DNA of 28,891 nucleotides from an uncultured Clostridia bacterium (GTDB lineage: Bacteria > Bacillota > Clostridia > Christensenellales > Pumilibacteraceae). The stretch spans positions 1 through 28,891 of the forward strand of contig CAKQDN010000024.1 of assembly GCA_934229275.1 (NCBI GenBank). Direction: 5' to 3'. A program made the translations under genes and the position numbers. Every line of letters starts with the position of its first letter. Within the stretch, counting starts at the first letter, position 1. Below, one piece after another: positions 22,880 through 28,891 of this stretch. The notes beneath the pieces are model-generated. The model was not told where the DNA came from. It worked only from the letters and a program-made list of their open reading frames with translations, and did no database searches.

Positions 22880-23614
22880 ATGAAGCGTTTGTTTGCCATG
22901 TTGATATGTTTTACAATATTATGTTCATTTACGGGGTGTAGTTTAGACACTCAGAATAAGGTTATTGATGAAAATTTTTATTGCAAAGTTATAGATGAAA
23001 ATAATATTGCGATAGGCGATTTAAAAACATATCCGAAATCGGGAGCAGTCTTTTTTCCTGAACATATTGGAAATTACACCGTGTCAAAAATTGGTTTTGC
23101 ATCTGGTTTGGGTTTTGGGGGAAATGGATATTTTCACATGTCTGACCAAAATGGGACGGTTATAATGAGGTGTTATTTTCCTCGCACTATAAAAGAAATT
23201 AGTAGTGACTATATGAAATTTGCGGGGAATCTAAAAATATTTTATTGTGGTGAAGTGATTGATTTAATTGGTTTTGACGTTGAATTTAGGAATGTGGAGA
23301 TATACGTACCTGCTGAAAAGTATGATTTATTCAAAAACGTATTATCAGAGAAATATTTTAGGGGGAGTTTGTTAAAGGCAAATGTTTCCTATAATTTGAA
23401 TTACGACGAAAACAATTATTACTACATAGATTATTACGAAAACGACGAGAAAATTTTGTATATTCCCCCTGAGCCGCAAAGAGATGGTTATTCATTCGGC
23501 GGGTGGTTTAAGGAATCCGATTGTATCAATCGATGGGATTTTGGTACCGACACATTGCAAATTTCCGAAGAAACACAAGAAATACAATTATATGCGAAAT
23601 GGATAGTCAAATAA
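22880..23614 (+). CDS. Lipoprotein with C-terminal InlB-type beta-repeat
   Basis: 244 residues. Residues 1-20 are a lipoprotein signal ending in the lipobox FTGC with C20 as the acylation site. The middle part resembles a degenerate BspA-like unit (NYTVSKIGFAS then FPRTIKEIS) but has no full LRR array. Residues about 195-242 (PEPQRDGYSFGGWFKES to LYAKW) are a Listeria-Bacteroides/InlB B-type repeat. Composition is clearly more AT-rich than its neighbours, with codons such as ATA, TTA and AAT frequent. This suggests recent transfer or a different constraint. It is probably a surface-anchored binding protein. Strong GGGAGG upstream supports the start. Confidence 0.82.
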   Translation: MKRLFAMLICFTILCSFTGCSLDTQNKVIDENFYCKVIDENNIAIGDLKTYPKSGAVFFPEHIGNYTVSKIGFASGLGFGGNGYFHMSDQNGTVIMRCYFPRTIKEISSDYMKFAGNLKIFYCGEVIDLIGFDVEFRNVEIYVPAEKYDLFKNVLSEKYFRGSLLKANVSYNLNYDENNYYYIDYYENDEKILYIPPEPQRDGYSFGGWFKESDCINRWDFGTDTLQISEETQEIQLYAKWIVK

Positions 23615-23761
23615 TGTGTAAAAATTTAAAGATAATGCCATTGATTCCGTGATTGTTCAGGAAAATAATGAAGCAAGTTGATAGCAAATCTTATCGTATG
23701 ATAAATTTAGCCGCAAATTTGCAAGCGCGCTAAAGTATTTATAATAATAGACACATAAATA

Positions 23762-23791
23762 AAAAAGCACGGCAGGGCTGTCGTGCTTTTT
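23762..23791. terminator. Bidirectional terminator
   Basis: AAAAAGCACG-G-CAG pairs with CTG-T-CGTGCTTTTT with one internal mismatch, with A and T runs on opposite sides. It serves the lipoprotein gene and the converging GH43 gene. The rest of the gap from 23615 is AT-rich, with no gene seen. Confidence 0.85.
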
Positions 23792-23821
23792 GCTATGTTC
23801 CGAAATTTTACATACGGTGTG

Positions 23822-24778
23822 TTATAACGAGTACCGGCATTTGATGTCGATGGTGCCGTTCTTTTCTTCGAGTTCGAACAGTTGCAGGTGTTCGGTGCTG
23901 CCGTCGTACTTACCGTTAGGTCCGTGCAGGGGCATGACGCACTTGCCGTTTTTATCGTAGAAGATCATTGCGTGACCGCCGTCGGTATTGAAGTCGGGGG
24001 TCAGGTGGCGGCAGTAGAGCAGTTCTTTGCGCTGCGACCAGTTTCCGTCGATTTTGCCGTCGGAGTAAGCGACGCCGACGCAGTAGCCTTCTTTGCAACT
24101 ATTGGACCAGATCATGCCGATTTTGCCGTCGGTCTGCGTAAAGACGTACGGTCCGTCGGTGACGCCGTTGGTAGCCCATTCGGGGTCGCGAGCGAGGAAG
24201 AGTTGAACGGGTTCGCTTATAAAATGAGTGAAGTCCTCGCTGAGTTTAGCCGCGCACATACCGCCGTTATGGTCGGGCATGGAAGTCCATTCGTGAACGA
24301 AAACCATCCAGGGCTGACCATTTTCGTCGACGTACAGCGTTCCGTCGATTGCGTCCCAGTCCTTGGGAGTAATGCAGCCGTCGGCGATGTCGGTGAACGG
24401 TCCGAGCGGATTGTCGGCACGGTAGACCGAGATAGTGCGGTGGTTGTATTTGCCGGAGAATACCGACGTGAAGATGTAGAAATGACCTTTATAGTAGTGA
24501 CATTCGGGCGCCCAGAAAAGGTGTTTTATGCCGTGGAAATTTTCGGGAACGGCGAAAACGGTTTGCGGCTTAGTCCAGTTTTCGAGGTCGTCGCTCACCG
24601 CGCAACCGATGCCGTTATCGCCCATACCGCGGTAGAAGTAGTATTTTCCGCCGTAGAGAAGAATGTAGGGGTCGCGGCAGCCGTAGAAAACCGAAGTTTT
24701 CTGAGTGTCGATCTCGGTGGGGTAACTCTTCGGGTTGTTTTCCGCTTTGACCGGAATGTTCATGTTGGATACTTTCAT
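23822..24778 (-). CDS. GH43-like glycoside hydrolase
   Basis: 318 residues with the five-bladed beta-propeller pattern of GH43/GH62-type proteins. CRDPYILLY carries the likely base D36, WAPECHYYKGHFYIF is the typical blade motif, IDGTLY gives the pKa-modulating D145, and TDGPYVF (208-213) occupies the place of the usual EGP acid motif with Asp. There is no signal peptide, so it probably acts on imported arabinose- or xylose-type oligosaccharides inside the cell. Two adjacent ATG codons exist (24779-24781 and 24776-24778); the second has the better distance from AAGGA. It has its own promoter. Confidence 0.86.
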   Translation of the reverse strand: MKVSNMNIPVKAENNPKSYPTEIDTQKTSVFYGCRDPYILLYGGKYYFYRGMGDNGIGCAVSDDLENWTKPQTVFAVPENFHGIKHLFWAPECHYYKGHFYIFTSVFSGKYNHRTISVYRADNPLGPFTDIADGCITPKDWDAIDGTLYVDENGQPWMVFVHEWTSMPDHNGGMCAAKLSEDFTHFISEPVQLFLARDPEWATNGVTDGPYVFTQTDGKIGMIWSNSCKEGYCVGVAYSDGKIDGNWSQRKELLYCRHLTPDFNTDGGHAMIFYDKNGKCVMPLHGPNGKYDGSTEHLQLFELEEKNGTIDIKCRYSL

Positions 24779-24826
24779 CATAGTCCTTAAAAACCTCTTG
24801 TATGTTTTGCCTTTCGGCTTTACTTC

Positions 24827-24855
24827 ATTATATCATACAGACCGCGCTATTGCAA
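24827..24855 (-). promoter_or_regulatory. Promoter of the GH43-like gene
   Basis: On the minus strand TTGCAA (24850-24855) and TATAAT (24827-24832) are separated by 17 bp. Confidence 0.7.
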
Positions 24856-24878
24856 GCCGATTGACGCAGAATTTTACG

Positions 24879-25589
24879 CTAAATTCTCGTAATCGTACCG
24901 CTTCCGTAGTAGGGGTTCTGCTCGTCGTCCGCTTTGAGCCAGTCGATGGGCTGCTCGCCGTTCGCGATAAGGAAATCGTTGGCTTTGCGGAAGTGACCGC
25001 AGCCGAAAAAGCCGCGGTAGGCGGATAAGGGACTGGGGTGCGCGCTCTCCAAAATCAGGTGCGGAGCGGATATATATTTTTTCTTTGCGATCGCGTTACT
25101 GCCCCACAAAAGGAACACCATGGGTTTAGCGCGTTTGTTGCACGCTTCGATGACCGCGTCGGTGAACTGCTGCCAGCCGTACGCGGAATGGCTCTGCGGC
25201 GACGCTTCGCGGACGGTGAGCACGGTGTTGAGCAGCAGCACGCCCTGCTTTGCCCAGCCGATGAGCGTTCCGCCGTTCGGACTTTCGCCGTACTCGTCCT
25301 TGATCTCTTTGAAAATGTTCTGGAGCGAGGGCGGAAGCGGCACTCCTTTGTTGACCGAAAACGCCATGCCGTTTGCCTGACCTGCGCCGTGGTAGGGGTC
25401 CTGACCGATGATGACTACTTTGATTTTGTCGTAGTCCACCGTTTTCATTGCGGCGAAAATTTCGTCCTTCGGCGGATAGACCGTTGTAGTCGCGTATTCG
25501 GCGTTGACCTTTTCCATCAGCGCCTTGAAGTAAGGTGCGTTGAATTGCCCGGACAGAATTTCGTCCCAGCCGTTTCCCGTGTAGTTCAT
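24879..25589 (-). CDS. ung: Uracil-DNA glycosylase (family 1)
   Basis: 236 residues, full length. The catalytic GQDPYHG (62-68, with D64) and the leucine-intercalation motif HPSPLSAYRGF (184-194, with H184) are intact, with LLLNTVLTV and FLLWGSNA between. It removes uracil from DNA to begin base-excision repair. GGAG upstream supports the start. It has its own promoter at 25620-25648 and no clear terminator before the GH43 promoter. Confidence 0.97.
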   Translation of the reverse strand: MNYTGNGWDEILSGQFNAPYFKALMEKVNAEYATTTVYPPKDEIFAAMKTVDYDKIKVVIIGQDPYHGAGQANGMAFSVNKGVPLPPSLQNIFKEIKDEYGESPNGGTLIGWAKQGVLLLNTVLTVREASPQSHSAYGWQQFTDAVIEACNKRAKPMVFLLWGSNAIAKKKYISAPHLILESAHPSPLSAYRGFFGCGHFRKANDFLIANGEQPIDWLKADDEQNPYYGSGTITRI

Positions 25590-25619
25590 GCTTTGTTCTC
25601 CGTTTTGTTTTCGCTTATT

Positions 25620-25648
25620 ATTTTACCACAAATCGCGCGTTATGTAAA
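25620..25648 (-). promoter_or_regulatory. Promoter of ung
   Basis: On the minus strand TTTACA (25643-25648) and TAAAAT (25620-25625) are separated by 17 bp. Confidence 0.65.
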
Positions 25649-25712
25649 GTTTTTTAAGGTCTTACTTTTTTGAAAAAGTACGGCTTTGAAAAAAGCAGGA
25701 GAGGTGATTTGC

Positions 25713-25742
25713 TTGACAAAACGAGATGATGGGCGGTATAAT
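25713..25742 (+). promoter_or_regulatory. Promoter of the repeat lipoprotein gene
   Basis: TTGACA (25713-25718) and TATAAT (25737-25742) are separated by 18 bp. The leader is about 45 nt and ends with an AAAGGAGA ribosome site. Confidence 0.72.
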
Positions 25743-25791
25743 ATTTACGATAATTACCCTGATTTAGCGTTTCGGGAAAGGAGAATACGAC

Positions 25792-27621
25792 ATGAAAAAA
25801 TCGGCAAAAATCGCTCTGATTACGGCGTTATGCGTGCTGGCGTTTACGTCGCTTTTTGCGCTCTCGGCGTGTGAGTGCAAGCACGAGTGGAGCGAATGGA
25901 CAATATCGAAAGAAGCGACTTGCGAAACCGAGGGAGAAAAAACTCGCTCGTGCAATAAGTGCGGAGAGGTCGAAAAAGAAGTTCTGCCGGCTCTCGGACA
26001 CGAAGAAGTAACCGACGATGCGGTCGAGGCAACCTGCACAACCGTTGGAAAAACCGCAGGAACGCATTGTTCTCGTTGCGGCGAAACCATTGTCGCGCAA
26101 GAAGAAATTCCGGCACTCGGGCATGAAGAAGTCGTCGACGTGGCTGCAGTGGAAGCCACTTGCACGACTGCCGGTAAAACCGCAAAAACGCACTGTTCTC
26201 GTTGCGGAGAAATACTCTCCGAGCAGGAAGACGTACCTGCGCTCGGACATGACGAAGTTATCGACGCCGAAGAGGTCGAAGCGACTTGTACGGAACCGGG
26301 TAAAACCGAGGGCAAACACTGCGCTCGTTGCGGCGAAATACTCTCCGTGCAAGAAGAAATTCCGGCGCTCGGTCATGACGAAGTAATCGATAGAGAGGTG
26401 AAAGCGACTTGCACGGAACCGGGTAAAACCGAAGGCAAACATTGCAGACGTTGCAGAGAAATTCTCGTAGAGCAGGAAGAAATCCCTGCGCTCGGACACC
26501 AAAGAAAAAACGGAAAATGCATGTACTGCGGTAAAGATATGTACACGAAAGGGCTGGAATATGAAAAAAGTAATCTGGCGGAAAGTGCTCTTGCCGTATC
26601 GGGCATCGGTACCGCAACGGATACGGATATTATAATCCCCGCTGTTTACAACGGCAGAAGAGTTGTCGAAATTGACCTCAAATGTTTTATGGGCAACACG
26701 AATATTACTTCGGTGGACATTCCCGACAGCGTGACGTATATAGGTTATCGCGCGTTCCGCAACTGCAGCAATCTCGAGAAAATAATCATCCCGGATAGCG
26801 TAACGAGTGTGGGAGAGGAAGCGTTCGACGGCTGCGACAAACTGAGAGAGTATGAAAACGGAATATACTATGTCGAAGGCTGGGCTGTCGGCGCAGACAA
26901 GGATATAGTAACGGCTGCGATAAGAGAAGGAACGCGCGGTATCGGCAATTATGCGTTTTCCGAACACGAAAACCTTACGACGGTAATCATCCCGGACAGC
27001 GTGAAGATTATGGGAGCGTATGCTTTCAAAAAATGCGTCGCGCTGAAGGATATAACCATAGGAAACGGCGTAACGAGTATAAGAAACAGTGCGTTTATGC
27101 TCTGCAGCAACTTGACGAGCATAAATGTTCCCGATAGCGTAACGAGTATAGAGCAGTATGCGTTCTCTTCCTGCAGCAATCTGACAAGCGTAACCATAGG
27201 AAGCGGCGTAACGAGCGTAGAAAAAAATGCGTTTTATAAATGCGACAAACTAATGCAGTATGAAAACGGAATATTCTACGTTGACGGCTGGGTTGTCGGC
27301 GCAGACAAGGATATAGTAACGGCTGCGATAAGAGAAGGAACGCGCGGTATCGGCGATTATGTGTTCCAGGAGCGCAGCAATCTCACAAGCGTAGTCATTC
27401 CGGAAAACGTAAAGACTATAGGCACTTACGCATTTTATGAGTGCGGCAATCTCGCAAGCGTAACCGTTCCTAAAAGCGTGAAGAGCGTGGGTGACGATGC
27501 GTTCTATGGTTGTAAAAGCCTTCGGGAAGTTAATTATACCGGAACGATAGAAGATTGGAGTCAGATAAAAATCGGCAAACGCAATGATTATTTGTCAAAA
27601 GCAAAGAGAAATTATATTTAA
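25792..27621 (+). CDS. Lipoprotein with five Cys-rich repeats and a BspA-like LRR domain
   Basis: 609 residues. The signal ends in the lipobox LSAC with C27. Five tandem units follow at about 31-68, 69-109, 110-151, 152-193 and 194-234. Each has an EATC-type Cys, a CxxC pair and a closing PALGH, so each could hold a metal ion or a disulfide. From about 250 to 600 is a BspA-like LRR_5 array with units such as NITSVDIPDSVTYIGYRAF. It contains a larger internal duplication (GADKDIVTAAIREGTRGIG occurs twice). Such proteins are surface-exposed and bind host or polymer surfaces in related bacteria. The exact ligand is unknown. It is a single-gene unit. Confidence 0.9.
   Translation: MKKSAKIALITALCVLAFTSLFALSACECKHEWSEWTISKEATCETEGEKTRSCNKCGEVEKEVLPALGHEEVTDDAVEATCTTVGKTAGTHCSRCGETIVAQEEIPALGHEEVVDVAAVEATCTTAGKTAKTHCSRCGEILSEQEDVPALGHDEVIDAEEVEATCTEPGKTEGKHCARCGEILSVQEEIPALGHDEVIDREVKATCTEPGKTEGKHCRRCREILVEQEEIPALGHQRKNGKCMYCGKDMYTKGLEYEKSNLAESALAVSGIGTATDTDIIIPAVYNGRRVVEIDLKCFMGNTNITSVDIPDSVTYIGYRAFRNCSNLEKIIIPDSVTSVGEEAFDGCDKLREYENGIYYVEGWAVGADKDIVTAAIREGTRGIGNYAFSEHENLTTVIIPDSVKIMGAYAFKKCVALKDITIGNGVTSIRNSAFMLCSNLTSINVPDSVTSIEQYAFSSCSNLTSVTIGSGVTSVEKNAFYKCDKLMQYENGIFYVDGWVVGADKDIVTAAIREGTRGIGDYVFQERSNLTSVVIPENVKTIGTYAFYECGNLASVTVPKSVKSVGDDAFYGCKSLREVNYTGTIEDWSQIKIGKRNDYLSKAKRNYI
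26886..26946 (+). repeat. 61-bp exact direct repeat inside the LRR gene, copy 1
   Basis: This 61-bp stretch is identical to 27294-27354 and the two are exactly 408 bp apart. It encodes the VGADKDIVTAAIREGTRGIG segment. Flanking codons differ, so identity is limited to this block. Confidence 0.9.
27294..27354 (+). repeat. 61-bp exact direct repeat inside the LRR gene, copy 2
   Basis: Second copy of the 26886-26946 block, in the same frame, 136 codons downstream. Confidence 0.9.
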
Positions 27622-27657
27622 TAAATAGTTTTTTGATGATCTTAATAACGTAACGAC

Positions 27658-27691
27658 AAAAAAGAGCGGCGAGGGTTCGTCGTTCTTTTTT
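27658..27691 (+). terminator. Terminator of the repeat lipoprotein gene
   Basis: A 15-bp stem, AAAAAAGAGCGGCGA (27658-27672) paired with TCGTCGTTCTTTTTT (27677-27691), has two wobble pairs, a GGGT loop and a T-rich tail. Confidence 0.9.
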
Positions 27692-27716
27692 TGTGTAGTT
27701 AAGTGAGAGAAAATAA

Positions 27717-27770
27717 CCCTCTCCGTCGCGATAAATCGCGCCACCTCTCCCGAAGGGCGAGGCTTTAAAG
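27717..27770. repeat. Palindromic intergenic repeat, copy A1
   Basis: CCCTCTCCGTC, a small perfect hairpin (CGCGAT-AA-ATCGCG, 27727-27740), then CCACCTCTCCC and GGCTTTAAAG. It shares its layout with the units at 28500 and 28755. Between this element and the next gene (27771-28023) I see no gene and only a poorly spaced TTGACA. Confidence 0.8.
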
Positions 27771-28023
27771 TGTGGTCGATTATTTTGACGGGGTGATTTA
27801 TCGGACTGTTCACAAAGTAAAAATGCAGGGGGATTTTATTGAAAGAGACGGGTGGTTTCTTTCGAAAAAAGCGAGGGCGAAAAAATTTGCGCGTGTTTGT
27901 CCGCAAGTGCTAATATTGACACGCAGTTGTCAGCGAAAAAGCGATATTATAGGCGTGTAATCAGGTTATCGCACAGCCCCGCGGTGCCGGTTAAATCTAA
28001 TTATGCGAGGTATAAAAGGCAAT

Positions 28024-28437
28024 ATGGACGAAATGATTTTTGCGCTCTTGCGGCTGACGGAAAATGCCGAACGACGGCTTACAAAGTTGGACGCAAGGCT
28101 GGAGCGAACCGCCGAATACGCGTTCGGCGACACATGGAGTCAGATAGACAGTATGCTGGACATCATCGAAGAAAAGCGTCGGTTGCAGTCGGCGCTCGAA
28201 CTAAGGGAGAAACTTGTAAAAGGACTTACCGAAGAAGAATACGTTTTGCTGAATGCGAGGGCGCACGGAGCGGTGCCGCGGCTAAAGGGAAACGGGCGGG
28301 GTTATTCGGACAGGTCGCTCAGGAGAAAGACGCTCGAAGCGGTTAAAACGGCGGAAAACATTTTGTTTTTGCTGGGCGTCGATTGCGTAGTTTTGGGGAA
28401 ACGGTACGGAAAGATTTTCGAAGGCGATGCGGCGTGA
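28024..28437 (+). CDS. Small helical protein of unknown function
   Basis: 137 residues from the ATG at 28024, chosen because AAAAGG lies 5 nt upstream; the ATG at 28003 has no ribosome site. It is highly charged and mostly helical, with a likely coiled coil at about 10-65 (RLTENAERRLTKLDARLER). The C-terminal part, GLTEEEYVLLNARAHG then YSDRSLRRKTLEAVKTAENIL, has the spacing of a sigma-region-4/ArpU-like helix-turn-helix, as in small phage-type regulators, but the match is weak. No partner gene is near. It sits among palindromic repeats. Confidence 0.55.
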   Translation: MDEMIFALLRLTENAERRLTKLDARLERTAEYAFGDTWSQIDSMLDIIEEKRRLQSALELREKLVKGLTEEEYVLLNARAHGAVPRLKGNGRGYSDRSLRRKTLEAVKTAENILFLLGVDCVVLGKRYGKIFEGDAA

Positions 28438-28499
28438 GAAGAGTGGAGTGTGGAGAGTGAGGAGTGGGGATGCGATTTTGGTGAGCGGGTTTTAAATGA

Positions 28500-28554
28500 C
28501 CCTCTCCGTCGGCTGACGCCGCCACCTCTCCCGGAGTGAGAGGCTTTAAAGAGG
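28500..28554. repeat. Palindromic intergenic repeat, copy A2
   Basis: CCCTCTCCGTC, a GGC/GCC central hairpin, CCACCTCTCCC, GGAGTGAGAGG and CTTTAAAGAGG. Outer CCTCTC and GAGAGG segments pair. From CCACC onward it is identical to copy A3. The 28438-28499 stretch before it is a purine-rich run with many GGAG/GTGG words and no gene. Confidence 0.85.
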
Positions 28555-28557
28555 ACG

Positions 28558-28634
28558 ATTGATTTGCGGTTATGTTTTACATAAGCCGATATAAAACTCA
28601 AACGATTTTGATCCCACCGTCTTCTCGCTGACGC
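28558..28634. repeat. 77-bp direct repeat, copy B2
   Basis: Begins ATTGATTTGCGGTTATG and ends TTCTCGCTGACGC. It is identical over all 77 bp to 28815-28891 and follows the A-type palindrome in both places. Confidence 0.92.
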
Positions 28635-28643
28635 TCGAATCCA

Positions 28644-28666
28644 CCTCCCTTGCAAAGCAAAGGAGG
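28644..28666. repeat. Short palindromic repeat, type C
   Basis: CCTCC-C-TTGC-AAA-GCAA-A-GGAGG forms a 9-bp hairpin with one mismatch, followed by CTTTAAAGAGG, the same tail as in the A-type repeats. The 28679-28754 spacer holds no gene. Confidence 0.75.
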
Positions 28667-28754
28667 CTTTAAAGAGGTTGAGAGAGTAAGGACAAAACGA
28701 TATTATCCTTATATTGTAGTGACAGGCGTCCCGACTGTCCGAAATAAATAAAAG

Positions 28755-28812
28755 CCCTCTCCGTCGCGGTAAACCGCGCCACCTCTCCCGGAGTGAGAGG
28801 CTTTAAAGAGGG
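28755..28812. repeat. Palindromic intergenic repeat, copy A3
   Basis: CCCTCTCCGTC, hairpin GCGG-TAAA-CCGC, CCACCTCTCCC, GGAGTGAGAGG and CTTTAAAGAGGG. The outermost CCCTCT and AGAGGG also pair. Confidence 0.85.
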
Positions 28813-28814
28813 TA

Positions 28815-28891
28815 ATTGATTTGCGGTTATGTTTTACATAAGCCGATATAAAACTCAAACGATTTTGATCCCACCGTCTTCTCGCTGACGC
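28815..28891. repeat. 77-bp direct repeat, copy B3 (runs to the window end)
   Basis: Second copy of the 28558-28634 block. It ends exactly at the window edge, so the repeat probably continues and may include a further type C hairpin. Confidence 0.9.

Noticed and set aside
25990..26495. CRISPR-like array or noncoding tandem repeat
   Set aside because: The roughly 125-bp units are in frame inside a lipoprotein gene and encode the Cys-rich protein repeats, with no short identical direct repeats and unique spacers.
27916..27950. Promoter for the small gene at 28024
   Set aside because: TTGACA and TATTAT are 23 bp apart, too far for a standard promoter.

Overview
The window looks like chromosome of an anaerobic Gram-positive bacterium of the Clostridia/Bacillota type, probably an uncultured or host-associated lineage. 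The evidence is Firmicutes-style GGAGG ribosome sites, promoters close to TTGACA-17-TATAAT, a SipW-type exported protein, an ECF transporter S component, a PyrK/PyrD class 1B dihydroorotate dehydrogenase, a flavodiiron protein, BspA-like leucine-rich-repeat lipoproteins and an acyl-ACP thioesterase under a TetR regulator. There is no phage, transposase, rRNA or CRISPR array. The assignment is inferred from gene content, not from a marker search.

Left part (1-7.4 kb). A tRNA-Met/tRNA-Glu pair lies on the minus strand. Next comes a minus-strand run of an Fe-S aldo/keto reductase, an ECF S component and a DUF1893 protein. Its promoter has a 19-bp spacer filled by a CTTAAAG-N4-CTTTAAG palindrome, the layout expected for a MerR-family activator, and a MerR gene is divergent from it. 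A SipW-type exported beta-helix protein follows; its promoter is flanked by two near-identical 27-bp palindromes. Then come a divergent acyl-ACP thioesterase/TetR pair with two matched operator-like dyads, and a small four-helix membrane protein.

Central part (7.5-19.3 kb). One long plus-strand run has a single clear promoter (7494-7522) and a single clear terminator (19269-19310). It encodes a cell-surface glycan pathway: an initiating phosphoglycosyl transferase fused to a GT4 glycosyltransferase, a sulfotransferase-like protein, a GT2, a second GT4, a flippase, a LicD-type transferase, a class V aminotransferase, and a TagD-like cytidylyltransferase fused to an atypical Gfo/Idh/MocA domain. 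pyrK and pyrD close the run. The last three glycan genes look like a module that makes a CDP-activated, probably amino-bearing small alcohol and attaches it through a phosphodiester. That module is the best candidate here for undescribed chemistry. No polymerase and no phosphonate-forming gene is present.

Right part (19.3-28.9 kb). A flavodiiron protein sits behind a 25-bp Fur/PerR-like inverted repeat and is followed by a DUF3737 protein and a MalY/PatB-type C-S lyase. Beyond these are an AT-rich lipoprotein with an InlB-type repeat, a GH43-like glycosidase, uracil-DNA glycosylase, and a large lipoprotein joining five Cys-rich repeats to a BspA-like LRR domain. The last 1.2 kb holds a small unrecognised gene embedded in a family of palindromic intergenic repeats, with a composite unit of about 135 bp present twice and running off the window end.
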